A stretch of 64,000 nucleotides of DNA, taken from an uncultured Mycoplasmataceae bacterium. GTDB taxonomy: Bacteria; Bacillota_I; Bacilli_A; Mycoplasmatales; Mycoplasmoidaceae. Shown piece after piece: positions 11,756-22,555 of this stretch; the first letter of the stretch is position 1, and each line of letters begins with the position of its first letter. The position numbers and the translations under genes were made by a program. The notes under the pieces were generated by a model. That model was not told where the DNA came from. It searched no databases and saw nothing but the letters and a program-made list of their open reading frames with translations. The stretch covers positions 340,063-404,062 of the forward strand of contig UQVX01000001.1 of the NCBI GenBank assembly GCA_900544585.1, written 5' to 3'.

Positions 11756-11792
11756 AAAAAAACTAGCCCTTTTGAGAGAGCTAGTTTTTTTT
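11756..11792. terminator. Bidirectional terminator between repeat units A and B
   Basis: Stem built on CTAGC/GCTAG with a loop containing TTTTGAG, A-run on the left and T-run on the right, so it can act for both strands. Near-identical to the perfect version at 62971-63005. On the minus strand it lies just downstream of micro-ORF2 copy B. Confidence 0.75.
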
Positions 11793-11826
11793 ATCAGTTC
11801 TATGGTGCAAGTTAGACTAATCTATA

Positions 11827-11892
11827 CTATAATAAATATAGCATTATGGTTAGGATTAGTATGATAATAACAAGTATTAAGTTGTTATTCAT
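11827..11892 (-). CDS. Hydrophobic micro-peptide, ORF2 copy B (21 residues)
   Basis: ATG preceded by AAAAAGGATTAGAC (AAGGA at a good distance). The peptide starts MNNNLILVIIILILT and ends IMLYLL, i.e. three Asn followed by a single hydrophobic segment with no charged residue, long enough to span or insert into a membrane. The start lies 20 bases after the stop of micro-ORF1. Copies at 12394 and 63040 differ mostly by conservative or synonymous changes. Size and composition recall type I toxins such as Ibs, but I know of no sequence family that matches. Confidence 0.5.
   Translation of the reverse strand: MNNNLILVIIILILTIMLYLL
11828..11833 (+). promoter_or_regulatory. Possible antisense -10 box over the 3' end of ORF2 copy B
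   Basis: TATAAT on the plus strand, opposite the Leu-Leu-stop codons of ORF2. The same box occurs at 62661, 63041 and (other strand) 12464-12459. An antisense RNA from here would cover ORF2 and ORF1. The caveat is that TTA-TTA-TAG codons automatically create this hexamer, and no -35 is seen. Confidence 0.25.
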
Positions 11893-11912
11893 GTCTAATC
11901 CTTTTTCTTTGT

Positions 11913-11981
11913 TTATGTTTCCACAAACAAAGAAAATCGTCTAACAATACATCATAGAACCAACCATTTAATAATTTGCAT
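11913..11981 (-). CDS. Micro-ORF1 copy B (22 residues)
   Basis: ATG with AAGGAG about ten bases upstream. Reads MQIIKWLVLW, then CIVRRFSLFVET and TAA. The tenth codon is TGA, read as Trp, where copies A, C and D have TGG: a synonymous change under code 4. Amphipathic, with Trp, Arg and Lys on a hydrophobic background. Ends 20 bases before ORF2. Confidence 0.5.
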
Positions 11982-12216
11982 CTTGTTGACGCTCCTTAAT
12001 TAAATGTAACTTAACAATATATAGCAGCTAGACTTGAATCCTGGTCTATCAATTGTTAAGGTTTTTGAACCTTTCCATTAAGCTGCGGTTCAATTTGCCT
12101 CCTTTATAGATAAGAATGGTGAGCAATTGATAATTGCTAAAATGTTAGCTTTGTTGTAGTTTGGCTGAGGTAGAAAAACTAAAACGCCTGTTAATACTGT
12201 AATTAATAAATAAAAA

Positions 12217-12245
12217 ACTAGCTCTTAGGAAAAGCTAGTTTTTTT
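12217..12245. terminator. Terminator hairpin of repeat unit B/E
   Basis: AACTAGCT, loop, AGCTAGTT, with A-run before and T-run after; usable on both strands. Variant of the hairpin at 11756 and 62971. Confidence 0.75.
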
Positions 12246-12279
12246 GTCAACTCTATGGGCAAGTTAGACTAATTTACCC

Positions 12280-12340
12280 TCTAATAAATATAGAGCTATT
12301 ATTAGGCTCAATATTAGATAAGGTATATTACCTTGTTCAT
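12280..12340 (-). pseudogene. Frameshifted hydrophobic micro-ORF (copy E')
   Basis: Starts ATG with MNKVIYLI exactly as copy D at 63102, but a one-base deletion then gives a stop (TAA at 12314-12316). Restoring the frame would give another hydrophobic run. It diverges from the intact copy at 12394 across the shared palindrome, so the two are head to head with no ORF1 between them. Confidence 0.5.
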
Positions 12341-12393
12341 ATATTGCTCTTTTTTTTGTTTATGAAATCATAAACAAAGAAAAAGGATTAGAC

Positions 12394-12465
12394 ATGAATA
12401 ACAACTTAGTATTTGTTGCTATCATTCTAATCATACTAATCTTAATAATCCTATATCTATTATAG
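12394..12465 (+). CDS. Hydrophobic micro-peptide, ORF2 copy E (23 residues)
   Basis: ATG with AAAAAGGATTAGAC upstream, identical to the leader of copy B. Starts MNNNLVFVAIILIILIL and ends IILYLL before TAG. This copy is on the plus strand and lacks ORF1, because the sequence upstream of the palindrome has been replaced by an opposed, broken ORF2. Without ORF1 and its leader it may have no promoter. Longest and most hydrophobic member seen. Confidence 0.45.
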   Translation: MNNNLVFVAIILIILILIILYLL

Positions 12466-12512
12466 GATAAATTAATCTAACTATACACCATAGAACCTAA
12501 AAAAATAAACTA

Positions 12513-12545
12513 ATGTTTTCTCTATCTAGAAACATATGGAGTTTT
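12513..12545 (+). terminator. Imperfect terminator downstream of ORF2 copy E
   Basis: TTTTCTCTATCTAG...TATGGAGTTTTTG forms an imperfect stem ending in T residues. It corresponds in inverted orientation to the perfect hairpin at 62581-62611 downstream of copy C, with homology extending another hundred bases or so. Confidence 0.5.
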
Positions 12546-12986
12546 TGTTTACTATAAGAGTGATATGGTTATAACATTTGTAGCCAGGGACAAAGATCTA
12601 GGAGTTATTATCTTGATGATATATGTAATTAATGTTATAGAACAATTGGTGAAATATTTAGCTCTAATAATTAACCATCTATAAGTGTGGGCGGTTCGAC
12701 TTATCAGGATTTTACTTCTATCTTACTTTTCAACTGCTCAATTGGATTATTATTACTAAAACTTACTAGCAACAGGTAATTGTTGGATACATTATAAACA
12801 TGCTCAACAACAATAACAACATCATCATCCATCACTGTTAATCATTAATAATTTTCACGGAATCAACTAGAGAACCTAATACACCACTTCATCACTAATC
12901 TTGCTAATGTCAGTAAGATGCTGTGCTTAAACTGACTCTTGATCGGGAGCACCAATTTATTATTCCTACTAGTGTATAAGAATAAA
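12546..12986. other. Gap without a supported gene
   Basis: The first 100 or so bases are an inverted, diverged copy of 62470-62580. The rest holds short hydrophilic frames on the minus strand that overlap the serS terminator and lack good starts; I do not call them genes. No RNA family recognised. Confidence 0.5.
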
Positions 12987-13029
12987 AATCCTAAAACAAT
13001 ACCATTCCTTTGTTGGTTTGTTTTAGGAT
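12984..13029 (-). terminator. serS operon terminator
   Basis: On the minus strand ATCCTAAAAC ... GTTTTAGGAT forms a ten-base-pair stem followed by TTTTTATT, about 40 bases after the serS stop. Good rho-independent terminator. Confidence 0.85.
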
Positions 13030-13067
13030 CCCCATAACCATTTTCATATAAATACAAAATTCTAAAA

Positions 13068-14348
<1,281 letters not shown>

Positions 14349-14352
14349 TTAA

Positions 14353-16560
14353 CTAACCATTACCTTTGTCTTTAGATTTAGGATTTTGTTTTTTTCTCAT
14401 AGATTGAACTTCTGGAGGTAATTTTAAATTTTGGTGAATGTAGTCAATTTGTTCTTTCACAATTGTTTCTAAAACTAATAGCGTTTCAACAATCAAATCA
14501 AGTTCTTTCTTGTTATTTTTAATGATATCTTTGGCTTTTTTATACTCTGATTGAATCAATTTTTCAATTTCTAAATCTAATTCACGAGCTGTAGCTTCAC
14601 TAAACATCTTAGATTGGAATGGAGAAACATTCCCTTCACTAGGTACAAATTGAGTCAAACCAATTTTACTCATACCAAGAGACAGAACCATTGCTTTAAT
14701 AATTCTAGAAACTTTGTATAAATCGTTAGCAGCACCTGTCGTAATTTGATTAGGACCATAAATTACTTCTTCAGCTGCACGACCACCTAATGTCATTCTT
14801 ACTTGGTTCAATAAATCTTCTTTTGTTTGAATAGTTTTTTCTTGTTCTGCTGGTGTTTGCATTGTATATCCAGCTGCATCACCACGTGGAATAATTGTAA
14901 TCTTTTGGACTACTTCGGTATTTTTACTATGTAATCCCACCAATGCATGCCCCGCTTCATGATAAGCGATTTGCTTCTTTTCAAAATCAGTAATTACCCG
15001 ACCATGTCTAGCTGGACCACCAATTACTCTATCAATTGCTTCATCAATATCAGCGGACTTAATGACAATCTTATTTTTTCTTACTGCCAAGATTGCAGCT
15101 TCATTTAATACATTCTCTAATTGTGCGCCACTAAAACCTGGAGTTCTTCTTGCAACATCCAAAAGATTAACTTCAGAAGAAATATTTTTATTTTTAGAGT
15201 GAATTTTTAAAATTGCTTCTCTGCCTTTAATGTCAGGTAATGTTACTTGAATTTGTCTATCAAATCTACCTGGTCTTAAAATTGCTTCATCTAGAACATC
15301 AAGACGATTTGTTGCCGCAATAACAATCACTCCTGCATCAGATGCAAAACCATCCATTTCTGCTAGCAATTGATTAATAGTTTGATCAGCAATGCCGCTT
15401 CCACCCATAACATCGTTTTTACCACGCTTAGATGCTACTGAATCAATTTCATCAATAAAGATTATTGATGGTTTATTTTTTCTAGCTTTAGCAAATAAAT
15501 CTCTAACTCTTTTTGCACCAACACCAACTAGCATATCTTCAAATGCTGAACCAGATGTTGCAAAAAAATTGCAATTTGCCTCACCTGCTACAGCCTTAGC
15601 AATCAATGTCTTACCAGTTCCTGGTGGACCATATAAAATTACACCTTTAGGTGCACGAGCTCCCATTGCAGCATATTTAGATGAATTTTGAATATAATCT
15701 ACTAATTCTTTTAATTCATCTTTTACTTCGTCAATTCCTGCTACATCACTAAACTTAACATTTGTCTTGGTAGATTTAACATTAGATTTACCAACACCAA
15801 AAATAGACTCTTGCCCACCAGACATCATCTTTTTGGCATATGACATATAAAGTACAAACATTAGAATAATTAAAATTGTTGGTAGTAAACTAACAATTAA
15901 ACCTAACCAATTAAATGAACTAGGCACTGTAGTTGCTACTCTTCTTAATCCCATTATTCCTTGAGCTAAACGTTGTTCACCAGTTGTTATAGATTCACCT
16001 GGTACATAGATTAATTGTTGTTCACTTTTACCAAAAGTAATTTGATATCTATTTGTTGAACTATTTGCATTATTGGATGTACCAATATTCTCAATAAAGG
16101 CATTTAAAACAATTGGTGTAGTATAACCTTCTGCTTTTAATTTAACTTGGAATTGATTACTAGTGGTGCGGTAATAAGCAGATAAAAATGATGTTTGTTT
16201 ACTAACATCGACTTTATATTCTTTGTTGTCATTATCTTTATCTGTAAAAGTCACAACATTACCAGATACATTAAATGAAACATTATCACTTAATACAATT
16301 TCAGTTTGTTTTGTACAAGACACAACAATTGGTGCCACAATTGCTGCAATTATTCCTAAAGATAGAAACCAAATTAGAATTTTCTTTATAATTCTATTTC
16401 GTTTACTTTTTTTATCATCTGAATTAACATCTATGCTAGGTTTGTCTTGTTTAGGCTGAGAAAGGTCATTACTTGTATTAGTAGATTTTGGATTACTAAT
16501 ATTATTTTGCTCAAACCACTTGTAAGCTTTCTTTTTAATAAAATTGAATCTACTCATCAT
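14353..16560 (-). CDS. ftsH: FtsH membrane AAA+ zinc protease
   Basis: ATP-dependent protease for membrane and regulatory proteins. 735 residues. A charged cytoplasmic N-tail of about 58 residues, transmembrane segment 1 (IWFLSLGIIAAIVAPIVV), a periplasm-side-equivalent loop of about 140 residues, transmembrane segment 2 (VSLLPTILIILMFVLYM), AAA domain with Walker A GPPGTGKT and Walker B IIFIDEID, the second region of homology (RPGRFDRQI), and the zinc site HEAGH near residue 535. Start ATG overlaps the hpt stop (TAATGATG; either ATG possible). Lys-rich tail. Confidence 0.97.
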   Translation of the reverse strand: MMSRFNFIKKKAYKWFEQNNISNPKSTNTSNDLSQPKQDKPSIDVNSDDKKSKRNRIIKKILIWFLSLGIIAAIVAPIVVSCTKQTEIVLSDNVSFNVSGNVVTFTDKDNDNKEYKVDVSKQTSFLSAYYRTTSNQFQVKLKAEGYTTPIVLNAFIENIGTSNNANSSTNRYQITFGKSEQQLIYVPGESITTGEQRLAQGIMGLRRVATTVPSSFNWLGLIVSLLPTILIILMFVLYMSYAKKMMSGGQESIFGVGKSNVKSTKTNVKFSDVAGIDEVKDELKELVDYIQNSSKYAAMGARAPKGVILYGPPGTGKTLIAKAVAGEANCNFFATSGSAFEDMLVGVGAKRVRDLFAKARKNKPSIIFIDEIDSVASKRGKNDVMGGSGIADQTINQLLAEMDGFASDAGVIVIAATNRLDVLDEAILRPGRFDRQIQVTLPDIKGREAILKIHSKNKNISSEVNLLDVARRTPGFSGAQLENVLNEAAILAVRKNKIVIKSADIDEAIDRVIGGPARHGRVITDFEKKQIAYHEAGHALVGLHSKNTEVVQKITIIPRGDAAGYTMQTPAEQEKTIQTKEDLLNQVRMTLGGRAAEEVIYGPNQITTGAANDLYKVSRIIKAMVLSLGMSKIGLTQFVPSEGNVSPFQSKMFSEATARELDLEIEKLIQSEYKKAKDIIKNNKKELDLIVETLLVLETIVKEQIDYIHQNLKLPPEVQSMRKKQNPKSKDKGNG

Positions 16561-17141
16561 TAACCTTTCTTTTCTTCTGCTGACAGGTATTCTTTACTTA
16601 AACAACCTATATAGTCAAAATTACGCATAATTTCTTTGTAATCTAGACCAAAACCAACAATGAACTTGTTTGGTATTTCAAAACTTGCAAAATCAGCATG
16701 CAAGTTTTCCTTGCGACATTCTTTCTTGTCAAGCAAAGTTACAATTTTAATTGAGTTAGGTTGTCTAGATTTTAATTCTTTTACCACTAATGATAAAGTT
16801 CTAGCAGTGTCAATAATGTCTTCTAAAATGATGACATCACGACCCTTAATATCAGTTTTTAAATCCAATGATAATTCCAAATGTTCTACTCTTTGGGTGC
16901 CACCCTTAAAAGAGCTAGCAGACATAAAATCAATTTCAAAATCAAACTTTAACATTGGGATTATGCTACCAATGAAAGGAATGCACCCTTTCAAAATTCC
17001 AATAATTATTGGTGTTTTACATTTGTATTCATAGTTCATTCATTTGGCAGCTCTTTTAATTCCCCGATGAAGTTTTCTTCTATGAATTAAAACTTCGCCC
17101 ACTCTTGGGTCAATTTTGTTGAATTTGTTTCAAATATTCAT
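16560..17141 (-). CDS. hpt: Hypoxanthine phosphoribosyltransferase
   Basis: Purine salvage: converts hypoxanthine or guanine plus PRPP to IMP or GMP. 193 residues. The PRPP-binding motif reads VIILEDIIDTARTL and the purine-site region FIVGFGLDYKE; the N-terminal part (RVGEVLIHRRKLHRGIKR) only appears when two TGA codons are read as Trp. I choose the ATG at 17141 as the first in this frame. Location directly before ftsH is the usual tilS-hpt-ftsH neighbourhood, although tilS is elsewhere here (32.4 kb). Confidence 0.93.
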
Positions 17142-17179
17142 ACCTAATGATTATAAGTTATTAATTAATAATTAATAAT

Positions 17180-17662
17180 CTAATTGCACACTAATAAACA
17201 AACGCAATAACATTTAATTTTAGATACAGAATTTTGTTCAAAACGAGTGGCTTTAATATTTATGTTGCTTTGCATAAAATTACTTAAAAATTCTTTAATT
17301 TTAGCCTTCTTATCTTTAAAATTAATTGCATCACATACAATTGAAACATCAATGTTGCCAACTGTGTATCCGCGCTCATGACATTGGCGCAATGCAAATC
17401 TTAAAATATCTAGACTATCAAGATTTTTATTATCATGATTTGTGTCACTAAATCATTCACCCAAATCACCAAGTCCAAGGGCGCCTAAAATGGCTTCACT
17501 AATTGTATGCAAGATGATGTCGCCATCAGAATGGGCCACAATTTGGTACTCTACTTTAAAATTAACTCCCCCCAATTTTTGTACTCAATGAGCATTTGGT
17601 ACTAAATTGTGGTAGTCAACACTATGTCCAACACAAAATCTTAATTTATTGGTTAAAGACAT
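17180..17662 (-). CDS. ispF: IspF, 2-C-methyl-D-erythritol 2,4-cyclodiphosphate synthase
   Basis: Fifth step of the MEP isoprenoid pathway. 160 residues. Metal and substrate motifs: [11 protein letters not shown] near the N-terminus (usual GxGxDxH), [20 protein letters not shown] (the HSDGD zinc site), and GLGDLGEWFSDT where most homologues have HFPDTD. The C-terminus ends in a Cys-rich stretch ([13 protein letters not shown]) that is unusual. Three UGA-Trp codons. ispD and ispE are also in this window. The start overlaps the stop of the preceding small gene. Confidence 0.9.
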
Positions 17663-17991
17663 AAAATACCTTTTTCATCACCTTCATAACTGAAATGATA
17701 AATTCACTTACTACTATTAGTTAACATTTCAAATGATGGGGTGCCTAAAACAAAAATAATTTCTTCATTATCTAATTGTGCTAATGGCGTATCATCTAGA
17801 TAAATGACTCTGTAATTAAGTTTGTGGTTTTGCAACAAATAAAATGTTAAGCCAGCAATTAAACTAATGGAATTAGAACTGATAATAAAACATCTACATT
17901 TATTATTCAACACTTGTTGTAATAGCTGAACTGATATTTTATATAAGTTAGAATAAAATTTCCCAACTACTAATTTATTATTTGTAGACAT
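17653..17991 (-). CDS. Unknown 112-residue protein
   Basis: Not recognised. Starts MSTNNKLVVGKFYSNLYK, directly after uvrA (three-base gap), and overlaps the ispF start by about ten bases, so it is embedded in an operon and probably real. Contains an alternating hydrophobic pattern (CRCFIISSNSISLIAGLTFY, then EEIIFVLGTP) suggestive of a small alpha/beta fold. One UGA-Trp near the C-terminus. No signal peptide or clear membrane segment. Confidence 0.65.
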
Positions 17992-17994
17992 TTT

Positions 17995-20832
17995 CTAGTA
18001 ACCTCGATGGAATAATTTAGCTAAATATTGAGCTGTATAAGAAAATTTATTACTACTCACAATTTGTTCAGGTGTGCCAGTCACTAAAATGTTGCCGCCA
18101 CGATTGCCACCATCAGGTCCTAAGTCAATGATGTGATCACATACTTTAATTAAATCTAAATTGTGTTCAATTACAATTACAGTGTCACCATTATCAACAA
18201 TCTTATTCAAAACATCAATTAACTTAGCAACATCATGAATGTGTAATCCTGTTGTTGGTTCATCTAGCACAAATAATGTTTTTCCAGTTGCTTTCTTTTG
18301 TAAGTATTTAGCTAATTTAATCCGTTGAGCTTCCCCACCTGATAATACATTAGAAGATGCACCTAATTGTAAATAGCCTAATCCAACATTATTTAACAAC
18401 AGTAATTTATGGTGAATGCTAGGTATATTTTTAAAAAAATCCATTGCTTCTTCAATCGTCATTTGCAAAACATCATAAATCGATTTCCCTTTGAACTTAA
18501 TACTCAAAGTTTCTTCATTGTATCTTTTACCATTGCACTCTTCACATTTAATGTATACACTTGGTAAAAATTGCATATCAATTTTAATTAAACCATCACC
18601 TTGACACTTTTCACAACGACCACCTTTAACATTGAAACTGAATCTACCTTTTAAATAACCCTTTTCTTTTGCATCTATAACATTAGCAAAGACTTCTCTA
18701 ATATCATCAAAAACACCAACATAAGTGGCAGGATTACTTCTTGGCGTCCTACCAATTGGGTCTTGAGAAACATCAACAATTTTATCAATATGATTAGCAC
18801 CAACAATATTTTTAAAGGGAGCATGGTCTTGAAAAATATTGAAATTAGTTTTAATTAATCCATTAACTAAAGTGTCTAAAATTAATGTTGATTTACCAGA
18901 TCCTGAAACACCTGTCACTGCAATCATTTTGCCAAGTGGTATTTCTAAATCAACATTTTTCAAGTTGTGTCCTGTGGCTCCTTTTAAAATTACTTTTTTG
19001 CCATTGCCCGACCTTCTAGTTTTGGGTATTTCAATTCTTTTAGCCCCACTTAGATATTGACCAGTTAAGGAATGAGGATTGTTTTTTATGTCATGGACTG
19101 TGCCATTGGCAATTAACTCCCCACCATAATTACCGGCTCCTGGTCCAATGTCTATTAGCCAGTCAGCAGCATTCATTGTATCTTCATCATGTTCAACTAC
19201 CAATAATGAATTGCCAAGATCACGCATTTTTAAAAGTGTTTGAATTAGTTTTTCATTATCTTTTTGGTGCAAACCAATTGATGGTTCATCTAAAACATAA
19301 AGAACGCCTGTTAGATGTGAGCCAATCTGAGTTGCTAATCTAATTCTTTGTGATTCACCACCAGATAAACTACTAGCATTTCTTGCTAGTGTTAAATAGT
19401 CTAAACCAACATTAACTAAAAATTCTAAACGGTCAACAATTTCTTTCATCACTAATTTAGCAATGATTTTTTGTTCATCATTGAGTTCTAAATTTATTAA
19501 AAAATCCATTTCACTTTGGATATCTAATTCAGTCAAATCAATAATTGAATGATTGTTTAATTTGACACATAGTGCTGAATTGTTTAATCTTTGCCCTTTG
19601 CAAGTTTTGCAAACTTTTTCTGTCATATATTTAGAATAAAAATCTCTAGCCATATCACTAGAAGTTTCTTCATGACGTCTTTTAACTAAATCTAAAACAC
19701 CTTCAACATATTCAACTTGTTCATATTTTCTGCCATTAGCTGATAACATGGTGACACTAATAGGTTTATCACTACCATATAAGATGTGGTCTATGTCTTG
19801 CTTAGATAAATTTTGAATGGGGGTTGTTATATCAATTTGGTAGTGTAATAAGAGATTATAGAATTTTTGCCAATCCAAATTAGTTGTGTTAACTGTGTTT
19901 TTGAAGAAATCAATACCACCTTCTAAAATGCTAAGTTTGGGATCTGGGATCATTTTCTTTTCATCTGGTTCATAAACAACCCCAATACCTTTACAAGTAC
20001 GGCAGGCACCTAATGGACTATTGAAAGAAAATAGTCTTGGTTCCAAATTCGGAATGCTAAACCCACATTGATCACAAGCATAATTTTCATTAAATAATTT
20101 TTCTTGTCCATCATAATTAACTAGCACAAAACCTTTACTTATTTTTAAACAAGTTTCAACTGAATCATTAAGACGTGAACGAGTTTGTTGATCTTTTCTT
20201 AAAATGACTCTATCTACAACCACTTCTATTACATGTTTTTTGTTTTTATCCAATTGAATATTGTCATCCAAATTGACCAGTTCTCCATCAACTCTAATTC
20301 TTAAAAAACCTTCTTTTTTTAATTTATTAATTAAATCTTGGTGACTACCTTTTTCATTGTTAACCAAAGGTGACAACAAAATAATCTTAGATTCATCATT
20401 TAAACTAGTTATAAAATCTACAATTTGCTTAATTGTTTGAGTTTTAATTGGACCATGCCCATTAATACAATAAGGGGTGCCAATTCTGGCAAATAAAACC
20501 CTTAAATAATCATAAATTTCTGTTACTGTGCCAACAGTTGAACGTGGGTTATGTGAGGTTGATTTTTGATCAATTGCAATACTGGGAGATAAACCTTCAA
20601 TTGAATCTACATCTGGTTTTTCATTACCACCTAAAAATTGTCTAGCATAACTAGACAATGATTCTAGGTAGCGGCGTTGACCTTCAGCATAAATTGTGTC
20701 AAATGCTAGACTAGATTTACCTGAACCTGATAAACCAGTAATAACTACTAATTTATTTTTAGGAATATTAATATCAATATTTTTTAGATTGTTTTCTCGT
20801 GCTCCCCTAATAATAATTTCTTCATTGTTCAT
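17995..20832 (-). CDS. uvrA: UvrA, excinuclease ABC subunit A
   Basis: Damage-recognition ABC ATPase dimer of nucleotide excision repair. 945 residues and no UGA-Trp codon. Two ATPase halves: Walker [10 protein letters not shown] (residue about 32) and GVSGSGKST (about 640); two ABC signatures ([14 protein letters not shown] and [14 protein letters not shown]); zinc-binding CxxC pairs at CDQCG...CRTC, CKTC and CEKC...CEEC. Works with UvrB at 1.6-3.6 kb. Confidence 0.98.
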   Translation of the reverse strand: MNNEEIIIRGARENNLKNIDINIPKNKLVVITGLSGSGKSSLAFDTIYAEGQRRYLESLSSYARQFLGGNEKPDVDSIEGLSPSIAIDQKSTSHNPRSTVGTVTEIYDYLRVLFARIGTPYCINGHGPIKTQTIKQIVDFITSLNDESKIILLSPLVNNEKGSHQDLINKLKKEGFLRIRVDGELVNLDDNIQLDKNKKHVIEVVVDRVILRKDQQTRSRLNDSVETCLKISKGFVLVNYDGQEKLFNENYACDQCGFSIPNLEPRLFSFNSPLGACRTCKGIGVVYEPDEKKMIPDPKLSILEGGIDFFKNTVNTTNLDWQKFYNLLLHYQIDITTPIQNLSKQDIDHILYGSDKPISVTMLSANGRKYEQVEYVEGVLDLVKRRHEETSSDMARDFYSKYMTEKVCKTCKGQRLNNSALCVKLNNHSIIDLTELDIQSEMDFLINLELNDEQKIIAKLVMKEIVDRLEFLVNVGLDYLTLARNASSLSGGESQRIRLATQIGSHLTGVLYVLDEPSIGLHQKDNEKLIQTLLKMRDLGNSLLVVEHDEDTMNAADWLIDIGPGAGNYGGELIANGTVHDIKNNPHSLTGQYLSGAKRIEIPKTRRSGNGKKVILKGATGHNLKNVDLEIPLGKMIAVTGVSGSGKSTLILDTLVNGLIKTNFNIFQDHAPFKNIVGANHIDKIVDVSQDPIGRTPRSNPATYVGVFDDIREVFANVIDAKEKGYLKGRFSFNVKGGRCEKCQGDGLIKIDMQFLPSVYIKCEECNGKRYNEETLSIKFKGKSIYDVLQMTIEEAMDFFKNIPSIHHKLLLLNNVGLGYLQLGASSNVLSGGEAQRIKLAKYLQKKATGKTLFVLDEPTTGLHIHDVAKLIDVLNKIVDNGDTVIVIEHNLDLIKVCDHIIDLGPDGGNRGGNILVTGTPEQIVSSNKFSYTAQYLAKLFHRGY

Positions 20833-20839
20833 TGAATTA

Positions 20840-21151
20840 TTAATCTCCTTCTTTATCTAAATTATCTAAAATTAATTTGGCTGTTTCTTCACTTTTAACT
20901 GAGGCAATTTCATCCTGAATTTCTTTTAGTTTGTTCAAAATTTTTTCATTAGTTATATTTAAATTCAAGTTAGAGTCTATAGAATTAGTTAGGTTGTTTA
21001 ATTCGTAAAAATATTGTTTTAATTTGGGTGCAACTTTTTCTGTTTTACTTAGTAAATGATTTCGTAAATCAATAAAATCCTTCCCAGTTAGACTATTGGC
21101 TAAAAAATAACCTAATAACACTCCTACCCCAATTTTACTTAATTTCTTCAT
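20840..21151 (-). CDS. YtxH-like small membrane-anchored protein
   Basis: 103 residues from the ATG at 21151 ([20 protein letters not shown]): one short N-terminal membrane segment followed by a charged helical tail. This is the architecture of YtxH-domain proteins, whose function is unknown. Its start lies inside the 3' end of the preceding gene. A TTG start at 21157 is less likely. Followed seven bases later by uvrA. Confidence 0.7.
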   Translation of the reverse strand: MKKLSKIGVGVLLGYFLANSLTGKDFIDLRNHLLSKTEKVAPKLKQYFYELNNLTNSIDSNLNLNITNEKILNKLKEIQDEIASVKSEETAKLILDNLDKEGD

Positions 21152-21449
21152 TGTCAAATTTTTCAGATTTATTTTTTACATTTTTCTTATTTTTATTATT
21201 TAAAATGGTGTCTAATGTTTCAGCATTATTTTTAACTAAATTTTCTGTTGCTTCTAAATAATTGGAAATTTTAGCAATGGTAGAAATAGTGTCATTTAAA
21301 CGTTCAGATTTGTAAGTTAAATCTTCTACTAAATAATCAGTTTTTTTAGAAACTATTATAATTTTGCGAAATGCTAAAATCATGTAAACAAATGCCACTA
21401 TGGCAATGCAACATACAATAGCAATCAAAATAATTAATCATGTAGGCAT
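21135..21449 (-). CDS. YtxG/DUF948-like membrane protein
   Basis: 104 residues starting MPTWLIILIAIVCCIAIVAF (fourth codon UGA-Trp), a single N-terminal membrane segment, then a helical region and a Lys/Asn-rich tail (NNKNKKNVKNKSEK). DUF948 and YtxH proteins are often neighbours in Gram-positives, which supports both calls. The ATG directly follows the T-run of the terminator at 21450-21485; the only Shine-Dalgarno candidate (GAGG) is in that hairpin's 3' arm. Confidence 0.7.
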
Positions 21450-21485
21450 AAAAAAATTAACCTCAATTTCTCTTAAGGTTAATTT
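21450..21485 (-). terminator. Terminator of the lipoprotein gene, abutting the next start codon
   Basis: On the minus strand AAATTAACCT, loop, AGGTTAATTT followed by seven T and then ATG of the DUF948-like gene. The arm that completes the stem carries the only plausible ribosome-binding site for that gene, so hairpin formation would both end upstream transcription and hide the site. Confidence 0.75.
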
Positions 21486-21514
21486 TACTTATAAATTAAT
21501 TATTAATCTATAAA

Positions 21515-22555
21515 CTAAACAAAATTTAAAACAAAGGTGTAACGATATGTTTCAAGATAGTCACTATTGGTTTGAAATTTTATTGTTAATTCATTACTAT
21601 TGCCGATGGAGACTTGTTTTGAAAAACCTAATATTTTTGTTGAATCATTTTTATCAACACAGTTTCTTAATGGCTGGATGGTTTGTAAACTATCCACATA
21701 TAGTTTTAATTTGTTAAAAATATCAACTTCAGACATTGCTTGAATACTGCTTAATGTTGTGTTATTACCGAAAGCCTTATTAATTTCAGTTTGTCCCAAA
21801 TTAAAATCAGTCTTTAACTCCTTATTTAAATATGGAGATAAATTCACTGTAACTTTGATACTTGTGAATGCGCTAGCATTACTTAATAATGAAATTTGAC
21901 CTTTATAATTTGGGTCAATATCGTAGACAATAACATATTTGTATTGATTAGCAATTTCTGATTTAATTAGTGTCTTAGCCTTAATTACATATAGAGTTGG
22001 TGGGATAACAAACCCACTCCCATTGGTAGTCGAATTAAACACTAGTGTTCATGTTGAATCACTAATCTCAGTGTAATTAGTGTTTTCTATTGTTGGTAAA
22101 TTGACTTGGTCAAATGTATAAGTTGACTGGGTTGGTGGAATGAATATGTCACTTGTATATATAAATAAGTTTTGTAAATTGATATCGTATTGTTTGTCAT
22201 AATCTTTTATTACAAACAATAAATTCCCCCTAGTAGGATTGGTATTGTTATATACTGGTCTTGGTATGCTATCAATATAGGCTTTGTCACTAAATTGAAA
22301 CTCTGAATTTTGATCATTACTAATTAAATTAGCAATGCTGCTTAATAATTGGATAATTTTTTGCTTGTTGTTATTAGTAATGAAACTTATTCATGTTGTG
22401 ATTGTGTGAGAATACAAATTGCTATCTTTAGTGGCATCAATATTATGTGTGGAAACTGTAACATTATTTTTTTGAACACAAGATGAAAGTAATGAAGTAG
22501 CAGCAATGGTAGTGGGTAGTGATAACCCAATGATTATTTTTCAAAATTTTTTCAT
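21515..22555 (-). CDS. Lipoprotein following the FtsX-type permease
   Basis: 346 residues. Signal peptide MKKFWKIIIGLSLP...TSLLSSC with lipobox LSSC, Cys at about residue 27, so lipid-modified by Lgt and membrane anchored. The mature part is Asn/Thr/Ser-rich with many Tyr, no recognisable domain. Several UGA-Trp. The ATG follows the permease stop (TAG) directly, so it is likely translated together with it and may be the surface subunit of the same ABC system. Confidence 0.85.

Larger units (their letters stand above)
11798..12245. repeat. Micro-ORF repeat unit B
   Basis: One full copy of the dispersed repeat. Left inverted-repeat arm at about 11798-11820 (TTCTATGGTGCAAGTTAG), ORF2 and ORF1 on the minus strand, the palindrome CTTTGTTTATG/CAAACAAAG, right arm ending near 11961 (ATCATAGAACC), then about 200 bases conserved with copies A, C and D (ending in AAGAATGGTGAGCAATTG, shared with copy D), and a terminator at 12217-12245. 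Confidence 0.75.

Noticed and set aside
10797..13067. CRISPR array or transposase-bearing insertion sequence in the repeat locus
   Set aside because: Repeats are about 350 bases and diverged, not short regular repeats with spacers, and no transposase frame is present.
17180..17392. Separate short gene for the ispF C-terminal part
   Set aside because: Reading upstream TGA codons as Trp joins it to the full IspF N-terminus in the same frame.
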